A stretch of DNA of 64,000 nt from an uncultured Bacteroidia bacterium (lineage in GTDB: Bacteria; Bacteroidota; Bacteroidia; NS11-12g; UBA955). The translations under genes and the position numbers were made by a program. Numbering within the stretch: the stretch's first letter is position 1; each line of letters begins with the position of its first letter. The notes under the pieces were generated by a model. The model did no database searches, had not been told where the DNA came from, and was given only the letters and a program-made list of their open reading frames with translations. Below are positions 18,584 through 26,298 of the stretch, piece after piece. The stretch is from NCBI GenBank assembly GCA_943789135.1, contig CALSSY010000014.1, positions 1-64,000 on the forward strand. The letters are read 5' to 3'.

Positions 18584-20002
18584 TTATGCTTTTTGAAGTT
18601 TAGATTGACATACAAAATCGGTTTTGGCTACACCTGCCTCTGCAATCGCTTTGAAACCTCCAGCAACTTCTTTGAAGTTATGTATGCCTTTGGATTTCAA
18701 AATTGATGCTGCGATCATACTGCGATAGCCACCAGCGCAATGTACATAAAATGTTTCGTTTTGATTTCCCATCTCCATGAACCATTCGTTTATAAAATCT
18801 AAAGGCTTATTGTAAGCCTCTTCTACGTGTTCTGCACGATATTCAGATTCTTTACGTACATCCAATATAAAAGATTCGCCAATTTGAATTTCATTTTTAA
18901 AGGTATCCGCAGTAATTCTGTTAACCGTGTCAATTTCTTTATTAGCAGACTTCCAAGATGCAAATCCACCTTTCAAATGACCAATCACCGCATCAAATCC
19001 AACACGACTCAATCGGGTTAATGTTTCCTCTTCTTTTCCTTCATCTGTAATTAACAAAATAGGTTGCTTTACGTCAACAATCATGGCACCCACCCAAGGA
19101 GCAAATTGTCCGTCCAGACCGATATTAATAGAACGGGGCACAAAACCTTGTGAAAACCCTGCTGCTGTTCGAGTATCCAAAATAATGGCACCCGTTGTTT
19201 CAGCAGCGGTTTCAAATGCTTCCGGTTCTAAGGCTTGCATACCTTTAGCCATTACATCATCAATTGAATCATACCCTTTTTTATTCATGGCAACATTCAA
19301 TGGAAAATAAGCTGGAGGAGGTAATAAACCATCTGTTACTGCTTCAATAAATGCCTCTTTTGTAGGTTGATTTAAAGCGTAGTTCATGGATTTCTGGTTG
19401 CCCAATGAATCCATGGTTTCTTTCATCATGTTTTTACCACATGCAGAACCAGCACCGTGTGCCGGATAAACCATAATATCATCACTCAAAGGCAAAATCT
19501 TATTGTATAAGCTATCGTACAACAACCCAGCTAGATCTTCTTGAGTCATATCTGCGGCTTTCTGTGCCAAATCAGGGCGACCCACATCACCCAAGAACAA
19601 GGTATCACCGCTGAAAAGACTTGTCGCTTTTCCAGATTCGTCAATTAACAAGAAACATGTACTTTCCATTGTATGACCTGGAGTATGAATTACCTTAATT
19701 GTAGCGTTACCTAGTTTATATTCTTGACCATCAGTAGCTATAATACATTCAAAACTTGGGTTTGCATTCGGTCCGTAAATAATTGGAGCTCCGGTTTTCT
19801 TGCTTAAATCCAAATGTCCGCTAACAAAATCAGCGTGAAAGTGCGTTTCAAAAATATATTTAATTGCCGCACCGTCTTTCTCTGCACGTTCGATGTAAGG
19901 CTGAACCTCACGCAATGGATCGATGATGGCAACTTCCCCATTATTTTCCAAATAATAGGCTCCTTGTGCCAAACAACCTGTGTAAATCTGTTCTACTTTC
20001 AT
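18584..20002 (-). CDS. CstB-like persulfide dioxygenase/rhodanese fusion
   Basis: A 472-residue cytoplasmic protein. Residues 1-230 form a metallo-beta-lactamase domain of the ETHE1 type (THFHADFVSGH with His54, His56, Asp58 and His63; PGHT His110; SGDT Asp133; PAHG His182). Residues about 265-355 are a rhodanese fold without an active-site Cys (ILLITDEGKEEE), i.e. a pseudorhodanese. Residues about 365-460 are a second rhodanese with Cys422 in HCAGGYRS. This exact order is that of CstB, which oxidises glutathione-like or coenzyme A persulfides and hands sulfur to sulfite to form thiosulfate. The product would feed the adjacent TsdA-like cytochrome. Confidence 0.9.
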   Translation of the reverse strand: MKVEQIYTGCLAQGAYYLENNGEVAIIDPLREVQPYIERAEKDGAAIKYIFETHFHADFVSGHLDLSKKTGAPIIYGPNANPSFECIIATDGQEYKLGNATIKVIHTPGHTMESTCFLLIDESGKATSLFSGDTLFLGDVGRPDLAQKAADMTQEDLAGLLYDSLYNKILPLSDDIMVYPAHGAGSACGKNMMKETMDSLGNQKSMNYALNQPTKEAFIEAVTDGLLPPPAYFPLNVAMNKKGYDSIDDVMAKGMQALEPEAFETAAETTGAIILDTRTAAGFSQGFVPRSINIGLDGQFAPWVGAMIVDVKQPILLITDEGKEEETLTRLSRVGFDAVIGHLKGGFASWKSANKEIDTVNRITADTFKNEIQIGESFILDVRKESEYRAEHVEEAYNKPLDFINEWFMEMGNQNETFYVHCAGGYRSMIAASILKSKGIHNFKEVAGGFKAIAEAGVAKTDFVCQSKLQKA

Positions 20003-20026
20003 ATAATTTCTTTTTATTTTTTCTAG

Positions 20027-21103
20027 TTATTTCTTTTGTGATTTCAACTCTACATAAAAGTCTTCAATGGGTTTAAATGGACCAAATTTGTGTTGTTCTT
20101 CGGAAAAAGGATCTACATAAGGACCAAAAGGATGGTCTATTTTCTTTTTCGAAATATCGGGCCAATCCTTGCTCAAATCTTTGGCGGGCCTTTGCTGCGT
20201 ATTTACATAGGCCGCCACATCCCAAGCCTCCTCATCGGTTAACATGGGATTGCTATAACTTGCCCCAAGTGGCATGTTTGCTTTAACATACCCTGCAAAA
20301 CGTGACATTCTGTATAAACCTGCTCCATGGTTATAACTCAAGTCTCCCCAAAGCGGTGGATACATGTAAGCGGTTTTATCTGCATTAGGTAAACCTTGAC
20401 CATCGGCCTGATGACAACTTTGACATTTTGCCTCGTAAATTTCCCTGCCATTTTCAGGGTTCAAGGGTCTGTTCAAAAATGCCAGATTAAAAATCCCCGA
20501 TCCTTTGGCTTTCTCTCCTTTCTTAACATCTTTACCCAACCACACAATGTATGCCTTCATTGCTTTCATTTCGCGAGAATTCGAATCTGGCGCGACACCA
20601 TTTAATGACCGCTCAAAGCAATCCGCTATACGCTTAAATACGCCTTCAACTTGACCACTTCTTCCGCGCATTTTAGGATAGGTACTCGCCACAGAACCAT
20701 AATTATTTCCCCATGGTTTGGTACCCGCATCTAAATGACAATTTTGACAATTCAATCCGTTAGAGAGGTGCTTAACCGATCCATTTGGACCAAAATATTC
20801 GGCTGTATGCGCTACCAATTCCCGACCGTAGCGAATTTCTTCCCCTAATTTTCCTGCGGGAATTTCATCATCACTTGGCGCTTTCCATAGATCGCTCGAA
20901 GTATCTAAAGGATCTAACTTAACTATCGTTTCAACATTCTCAACGGCCTGAGTCGCATCAACTACTTCTTCGGAATCACTTGCATTGGGTTTAAGGGTGA
21001 TGTATATAACCAATGCCATCATAACCAAAATCACTCCAATTAATAATGCTAATAGAGAATTTACGGCCTTTATTAGTTTAGAAGTGTCTTTTTCGTCAAG
21101 CAT
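20027..21103 (-). CDS. Membrane-anchored dihaem cytochrome c, thiosulfate dehydrogenase (TsdA)-like
   Basis: A 358-residue protein with an N-terminal membrane helix (about residues 13-37) and two cytochrome c domains, haem sites CQNCH (119-123) and CQSCH (227-231). The first domain carries GLNCQNCHLDAGT and RIADCFERSLNG as in TsdA, where haem 1 has a His/Cys ligation. Cys162 is the candidate ligand here. TsdA couples two thiosulfates to tetrathionate and passes two electrons on, or works in reverse. The anchor would place it on the outer face of the inner membrane. It is flanked by tauE (9 nt) and the CstB-like gene (24 nt). Confidence 0.82.
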   Translation of the reverse strand: MLDEKDTSKLIKAVNSLLALLIGVILVMMALVIYITLKPNASDSEEVVDATQAVENVETIVKLDPLDTSSDLWKAPSDDEIPAGKLGEEIRYGRELVAHTAEYFGPNGSVKHLSNGLNCQNCHLDAGTKPWGNNYGSVASTYPKMRGRSGQVEGVFKRIADCFERSLNGVAPDSNSREMKAMKAYIVWLGKDVKKGEKAKGSGIFNLAFLNRPLNPENGREIYEAKCQSCHQADGQGLPNADKTAYMYPPLWGDLSYNHGAGLYRMSRFAGYVKANMPLGASYSNPMLTDEEAWDVAAYVNTQQRPAKDLSKDWPDISKKKIDHPFGPYVDPFSEEQHKFGPFKPIEDFYVELKSQKK

Positions 21104-21112
21104 AAAACTATA

Positions 21113-21907
21113 TTACAACAAGGTTTTTACAATAATGTATATTCCCATAATCAGAACAAACCATCCAAAAGCCGGCTTTAATTTATCCCCACTGATTTTT
21201 TTGGACAGACTCGCACCAAGGAAAATTCCCACAACGGCAATTGCAGAGAAAACAAGTAAGAATTGCCAATCAATAATTTGACCTCGGCCTAAATCCCCTA
21301 AGAAACCAAGAAGCGATTTCGATGCAATGATTATCAAAGAAGTCCCAACAGCTTGTTTCATTGGTAATTTAGCCAAAATCACAAGAGCTGGAATTATTAG
21401 AAATCCTCCACCCGCACCAACCAAGCCAGTTACCAGTCCCACTACAGCACCCTCAACCAAAATGAGCGGATAATTGTACGCAATTTCTTCCCCTTCGTTT
21501 TGAGCTTTTGGCTTTCCTTTTTTAATCATACTATAGGAGGCTAAAACCATGATAACAGCAAAGAGTATTAAAATACCCATGTCTTTATCTAATACAAAAC
21601 TTGAGGTAGAAATAAGTACCGGCGGAATTGCTGGAACGATAAAATGACGGGTTATGTAAACGCTAATTATAGAAGGGATACCAAAAACAATGGCGGTTTT
21701 CCAATGTATGTTACCCATTTTCATGTGAGAAAAGCTACCAAATAAACTTGTCAATCCTACGATAAACAATGAATAAGCCGTAGATAATTCTGCATTTACA
21801 CCGAATAAATACACCAAAATTGGAACGGTAAGAATAGAACCGCCTCCCCCAATCAAACCGAGTGACATACCCATCAAAACGGCACCTAAATAACCTATTA
21901 TTTCCAT
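21113..21907 (-). CDS. TauE/SafE family sulfite/sulfonate exporter
   Basis: A 264-residue protein with eight predicted helices in two repeats, each starting with the family glycine motif (GLIGGGGSILTVPILVYLFG and GLVGAGGGFLIIPALVIL). TauE proteins export sulfite or organosulfonates. Persulfide oxidation by the CstB-like enzyme makes sulfite, so export of excess sulfite is the likely role. A tauE gene also accompanies cstB in the staphylococcal cst operon. Confidence 0.88.
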   Translation of the reverse strand: MEIIGYLGAVLMGMSLGLIGGGGSILTVPILVYLFGVNAELSTAYSLFIVGLTSLFGSFSHMKMGNIHWKTAIVFGIPSIISVYITRHFIVPAIPPVLISTSSFVLDKDMGILILFAVIMVLASYSMIKKGKPKAQNEGEEIAYNYPLILVEGAVVGLVTGLVGAGGGFLIIPALVILAKLPMKQAVGTSLIIIASKSLLGFLGDLGRGQIIDWQFLLVFSAIAVVGIFLGASLSKKISGDKLKPAFGWFVLIMGIYIIVKTLL

Positions 21908-21964
21908 AGCTAATGCAATATTCTTGTTTTTACTAACAATTCATTGTGACTGAAATTACACACC

Positions 21965-23722
21965 TTAAACAAAGTTGTAATCGTAACCATCCAATTGACT
22001 TAATAAATCTGCGGGTTGATCTGTACACTCAACACGACCTTCTACCTTAGGTTCAATTGGAGAATGCTGTCCGAGATATTCACGAATGGCATCGTGAAGA
22101 TTCACACCGGTGTCCACAGGGTCGTTTACACCCATCATTCTACATATCGCATCTTCTGGATCGCCTTCACGTTCACAAGCAACAATAGAATATTCCTTGT
22201 TCTTATCGATTGGTTCTCCCTTTATTTTAATCCAATTCAAGCGCTCACCCATTGGTTTCTGTGAGGTGAAATTAATTTGCATTCCGGCAAATCGAACCAC
22301 CCAACCACCAAATCGTTTGGCTGGATCTTTGGCAAAAACATTTTCCAATTCTTTTTCCAACCAATTCCAAATTTTCTGACCGCTTACTTTTCCGGTACGT
22401 GCTTGAGAATTAACGGGCAACATACTCCATAGGAAATCATTTGTGATTTCAGCTGGGTTCTCTGGCGAAGCTACTAAAGGTGGGCAAAATCTAAATCCAT
22501 TGGATAATGCCACATCTGGTTTGAACTTCCACATAACGGCATCTGTAATCACGTTATCCATTGGCGTTTCCAATACGAAGTAACGCACCAAAGTACTTTT
22601 AGTTACACCAATAACTGTCTTCAGTTCCTTATTGTAGGGCTCAAAGGTTTTATCCACTAAAGCCGCCATTCCTGGATCGGGCTTGTAACGAGATGGATCC
22701 ACATCCATCAATTCATAATGATGGTCTTTTATTTTGCCATCTTCGACCACAATATCCAATTTACCTACAAAGGACCCAAAAGCTCCCGGTTCTGTTACTT
22801 TGGTATATTTTGTTTCAATCGGTTTACGAACTCTTTCATGTGTATCGGCACCTAGAATGTAATCAACACCTTCTACAAATGCCTGATTGCCCAAATCAAT
22901 TTGTTGTGTCAAACCCATATGTGTAACCAAAAACACCATCGCACAATTTTCATATTCACGCAAAATCTTCACATAACGCGCTACATTTTCTTCTGGCTTT
23001 CCAAAATGAATACCTTCAGAATAGGCTGGAGACTGACGTTTTGGCGTTAACGGATCATTCAAACCGATAAAACCAATTTTCACCCCTGCTACCATTTTGG
23101 TCCAATAAGGTTGGAAAATCATATCTTGACCATTAAACCCAGCGCCAGAATGATACATATTGGCACATACTTTAGCCGCGTTGTAGCCGCCAAGATCTTT
23201 CATCATATTTTCCTTGCCATATACAACCTCCCAATTACCCGGCAACATCAAATCGTATCCAATATTATTGATCAAAGGCACCAAAGCACGACCTTCTGTT
23301 AGAGCCGCCACTCCACTACCTTGGAAGCAATCACCACCGTCAACTAATAAGGTATTCCCTGGGTTTTCTTTTCGGATGGTATCCAACATGGTTTTTAAAG
23401 TTGCCATACCTCCACGACGCTTATATACAGCTCTTCCGTTTTCCCAGAAAAACTCATCGTGTTCCAATAATTGACCGTGAATATCTGCCGTTTGAAGTAT
23501 GGTGAATTTTTGAGCTTTACCATTTTGAACGGCCGCAGAACTTGCCATTTTTTCAGGATTCGTTCCACATCCAGCAATACTGCCAGCAGCCAGGGTTCCG
23601 AAAGCAAAGCCAAACCCAGCTGTTCCAGCTGTTTTTAGAAAGTCTCTGCGATTGGTTGTGTTTTCTTCTTGATTGCAACACGAGCAATTAATGGGATGTA
23701 TTTCTTTCTTCATATTTTTCAA
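21965..23722 (-). CDS. soxB: SoxB-like thiosulfohydrolase of the 5'-nucleotidase family, Tat signal
   Basis: A 585-residue protein with a twin-arginine signal (NRRDFLK, residues 24-30). The metallophosphoesterase domain has QTADIHGQ (Asp80, His82), VDGGDCFQGSG (Asp128, Asp131), PGNWEVVYGK, VTHMG and GADTHER, then the 5'-nucleotidase C-terminal domain. PGNWEVVYG corresponds to the GHWEFT-type block that sets SoxB apart from ordinary 5'-nucleotidases. Canonical SoxB removes sulfate from the Cys of SoxY. No SoxYZ, SoxXA or SoxCD lies in the window, so its partner is open. The N-terminus carries a Cys cluster (NCSCC) before the signal. It is the first gene of the operon; the alternative start M4 is possible. 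The gene symbol is given by homology. Confidence 0.8.
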   Translation of the reverse strand: MKNMKKEIHPINCSCCNQEENTTNRRDFLKTAGTAGFGFAFGTLAAGSIAGCGTNPEKMASSAAVQNGKAQKFTILQTADIHGQLLEHDEFFWENGRAVYKRRGGMATLKTMLDTIRKENPGNTLLVDGGDCFQGSGVAALTEGRALVPLINNIGYDLMLPGNWEVVYGKENMMKDLGGYNAAKVCANMYHSGAGFNGQDMIFQPYWTKMVAGVKIGFIGLNDPLTPKRQSPAYSEGIHFGKPEENVARYVKILREYENCAMVFLVTHMGLTQQIDLGNQAFVEGVDYILGADTHERVRKPIETKYTKVTEPGAFGSFVGKLDIVVEDGKIKDHHYELMDVDPSRYKPDPGMAALVDKTFEPYNKELKTVIGVTKSTLVRYFVLETPMDNVITDAVMWKFKPDVALSNGFRFCPPLVASPENPAEITNDFLWSMLPVNSQARTGKVSGQKIWNWLEKELENVFAKDPAKRFGGWVVRFAGMQINFTSQKPMGERLNWIKIKGEPIDKNKEYSIVACEREGDPEDAICRMMGVNDPVDTGVNLHDAIREYLGQHSPIEPKVEGRVECTDQPADLLSQLDGYDYNFV

Positions 23723-23765
23723 GTTAATAGCAAAAAATGCTTGCGCTTTTAAAACGCTTATTTCT

Positions 23766-23810
23766 CAAAGATGAAGAACTAAAATGGTAATTCTTGTGAC
23801 TATTGTCACA
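23766..23810 (-). promoter_or_regulatory. Sulfur-operon promoter with CRP/FNR-type palindrome
   Basis: TGTGACTATTGTCACA at 23795-23810 is a perfect 16-bp palindrome of the form TGTGA-N6-TCACA. On the minus strand CATCTTTG (23766-23773) is a one-mismatch -7 element without a -33 TTG. With a transcript start near 23761 the palindrome is centred at about -41, the class II activator position of CRP/FNR proteins. Confidence 0.7.
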
Positions 23811-23819
23811 TTTTCATTT

Positions 23820-24587
23820 TCACAGTCCGAATACGGACGCTGCATTCTGCGTCGTCTTTTCCGCAACCTCTATGGAAGACAAGCCCGTCAACATGGCTAC
23901 TTCATCTGCTATTAAACGAACATATGCCGGTTCGTTTCTTTTACCACGGTATGGGGTAGGTGCCAAATAGGGACTGTCTGTTTCTAAAACTACGTGATCT
24001 ATTCCTATTTCTGAAACGACCTCCCTTATCCCGGCCTTTTTAAAAGTAATCACCCCTCCAATTCCCAATTGGAATCCCAATTTGATTATTTCTTTCGCGA
24101 GTTCGGTGCTTTCTGAAAAACAATGGAAAACGCCTGTGACCTTACCTTTATGTGGCTTCAGAATTTGAATTACGTCTTGAGTGGCATTTCGAGTATGTAA
24201 ACTAAGAGGCAAATTAAATTCCTTAGCCCATTCAACTTGAATATTCAATGCGTCAACCTGCCACGGTTTCGTTGTAGCATCCCAATGTAAATCCATTCCC
24301 ACTTCTCCGATTCCTACATAGTTTCTTTTTGCAATCCACGGATACATCGATGCCAAAACTTCTTTGTAATTCCCCTTTACATCGCAAGGATGCAAACCCA
24401 TCATACTCTTGATATTTTCTGGATATGCATCTTCCAATGCATGCATTTTTTCTATACTATCTAAATCTATATTGGGCAACAATACCCGATCTACACCATT
24501 TTCAATGCTTCGCTTTATAACCACTTCCCGATCTTCGTCAAATGCATCGGCATACAAATGATTATGGGTATCTATCAACCTTACCAT
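23820..24587 (-). CDS. tatD: TatD family metal-dependent hydrolase/nuclease
   Basis: A 255-residue TIM-barrel protein with the metal ligands DTHNH (His8, His10), GEVGMDLHWD, SLHTRNA, HCFSES and ETDSPYLAP. TatD proteins are 3'-5' DNA/RNA exonucleases in quality control. The start codon overlaps the stop of the enoyl-CoA hydratase gene (shared ATGGTAA), so the two are translationally coupled. Confidence 0.93.
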   Translation of the reverse strand: MVRLIDTHNHLYADAFDEDREVVIKRSIENGVDRVLLPNIDLDSIEKMHALEDAYPENIKSMMGLHPCDVKGNYKEVLASMYPWIAKRNYVGIGEVGMDLHWDATTKPWQVDALNIQVEWAKEFNLPLSLHTRNATQDVIQILKPHKGKVTGVFHCFSESTELAKEIIKLGFQLGIGGVITFKKAGIREVVSEIGIDHVVLETDSPYLAPTPYRGKRNEPAYVRLIADEVAMLTGLSSIEVAEKTTQNAASVFGL

Positions 24588-25345
24588 TCTATCTTCTCTT
24601 TTTTAAGAAAACCATCTATTCCTTTCTTACAATCATCCGTTTTACGAGCCAATGCATTTTGCTGGGCTGCAAATTCAAGAGCTTCCTCATGATTATAAGG
24701 CAAGTTGCGTAACATCATTTTAGTTCTGGCAATTGATTCTATACTAACTCCTGAAAGCAAATGTTGAATAAAATTTTGTACTTCTTGATTCACATCGTCA
24801 CATACCCTGTAAATCAATCCGTCTTCGAAAGCTTTTTGAGCAGAAAACACACCGGCCGTCAATAACCACTCATTCAACTTATTCATGGGCATTTTGTGCC
24901 TGAGATATACCATAACAAGTGCTGGAACGAATCCAATTCGTGCTTCGGTATAACCAAATGTAGATTCTGGAGTTGCAAAACAAAAATCACTTATAGAGGC
25001 TAAACCACACCCTCCCGCTAAAGCAGGTCCTTCAACTTGCGTTATGGTAATCTTTGGCGACTGATAAATCGATTCAAACAGTTCTTTCAAATTTCGAGAA
25101 TCGGCTAAATTCTCTTCATGGGTAAACTGCTCTAAATTTTGGATATAGGCCAAATCAGCACCAGCAGAAAATGCGGCAGCTGCAGATTTTATTAGAATAA
25201 CCTTAACATCATCGCGCTCATTCAAACTGTTAAACACTTGAAACATTTGAGAAACCAATTCTGGATTGAACGCATTTCTCTTATCAATTCGTGCCATGGT
25301 CACTGTTGCCAAGCGGTTGGCGATTTCTAATTGAACCCATTCCAT
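24581..25345 (-). CDS. Enoyl-CoA hydratase/isomerase family protein
   Basis: A crotonase-fold protein of 254 residues. It has the oxyanion-hole segment SAGADLAYIQ and the second motif GPALAGGCGLASISDFCFATPESTFGYTEARIGFVP. The closest known roles are enoyl-CoA or methylglutaconyl-CoA hydratase, but the substrate cannot be fixed. I chose the ATG at 25345 (MEWVQLEIANR) because the -7 element at 25350-25357 would lie inside any longer version. Confidence 0.87.
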   Translation of the reverse strand: MEWVQLEIANRLATVTMARIDKRNAFNPELVSQMFQVFNSLNERDDVKVILIKSAAAAFSAGADLAYIQNLEQFTHEENLADSRNLKELFESIYQSPKITITQVEGPALAGGCGLASISDFCFATPESTFGYTEARIGFVPALVMVYLRHKMPMNKLNEWLLTAGVFSAQKAFEDGLIYRVCDDVNQEVQNFIQHLLSGVSIESIARTKMMLRNLPYNHEEALEFAAQQNALARKTDDCKKGIDGFLKKEKIEW

Positions 25346-25349
25346 AATA

Positions 25350-25357
25350 CAAAGGTA
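25350..25357 (-). promoter_or_regulatory. -7 element 4 nt upstream of the enoyl-CoA hydratase start
   Basis: TACCTTTG on the minus strand fits TAnnTTTG exactly and ends 4 nt before the ATG at 25345. The transcript would have almost no leader. A TTTG lies 23 nt upstream, slightly too far for an ideal -33. Confidence 0.45.
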
Positions 25358-25436
25358 CTCCATTTTATAGTGGGAGTTTTCAAAGGGCAACATAGAACAT
25401 CTAAACTTAATTGATTTTCAATTGTTTAAGAGGTAA

Positions 25437-26279
25437 ATGTTTTCAGATAAATTCAAACATAGATTCGAAATTTTCATTACATATTTTGGTATTGGAATCT
25501 TTGTATTACACTTTATATTGATAATGCTAATAAAGTTTGGATTGATTTCTGGGCAGTATTTCCCGGATAATCTTTTTGGACACCCTTTTGCTTCTCTGTT
25601 CTCACCATTCAGCATTCTGTTGATTTATGAAGTATATCTGCTCATATATTACTTGCGAAAGAGCTACACGAAATCCGTCGCAAAACAACTTGAAATCATG
25701 GCATTAATTTTACTAAGAAATAGTTTTAAGGATATAGGTAAAATGATGCAGGGGGAAATGCCTATTCTGCAAAGTGATCTGATAAAAGACATTTCCGGAT
25801 TTATTGCTGTCCTACTCCTACTTTGGGCATTTTATGCAATCGAAAACAATCGAAAAGTTACGCGATATGAATTATCTCCGGATTTTATAAAACTCAAGAA
25901 TCGATTATCTTCATTTCTCGTGTTGGTCTTTTTAATACTTTCGATTTATTCGTTCTCCTTTTGGTTGTTGGAATTGATAGAGTTTTCTCATAATCACGAC
26001 TCACTTTCAAATCCATCGAATGTATTTTATCAAGATTTCTTTACGCTCCTCACCTTTGTAGATGTTATACTCTTACTTAGCAGTGCTAAAAACCTACAAA
26101 ATACAATTTTAGTAATCCGTAATTCCGGCTATGTTTTGGCAACTTTATTAATGCGCATATCATTTGGCTTTGAAAACTGGGAAAGAATTTTCACCATCGT
26201 ACTTGGAGCAAGTGTCGCAGTTTTTATGCTTTGGATTAGCGAAAGAACAGCATTCAAACAGCCCAAAGCATCAACCTGA
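25437..26279 (+). CDS. Hypothetical multi-pass membrane protein
   Basis: A 280-residue protein with about seven hydrophobic segments (near residues 12-35, 57-72, 115-130, 154-175, 200-218, 225-245, 250-268) and short charged loops. An SD-like GAGGT precedes the ATG at 25437. I recognise no family motif. It stands alone, divergent from the enoyl-CoA hydratase gene and convergent with comEC. A sensor or channel role cannot be claimed. Confidence 0.65.
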   Translation: MFSDKFKHRFEIFITYFGIGIFVLHFILIMLIKFGLISGQYFPDNLFGHPFASLFSPFSILLIYEVYLLIYYLRKSYTKSVAKQLEIMALILLRNSFKDIGKMMQGEMPILQSDLIKDISGFIAVLLLLWAFYAIENNRKVTRYELSPDFIKLKNRLSSFLVLVFLILSIYSFSFWLLELIEFSHNHDSLSNPSNVFYQDFFTLLTFVDVILLLSSAKNLQNTILVIRNSGYVLATLLMRISFGFENWERIFTIVLGASVAVFMLWISERTAFKQPKAST

Positions 26280-26298
26280 AATTTTTGAACCATAAAGA

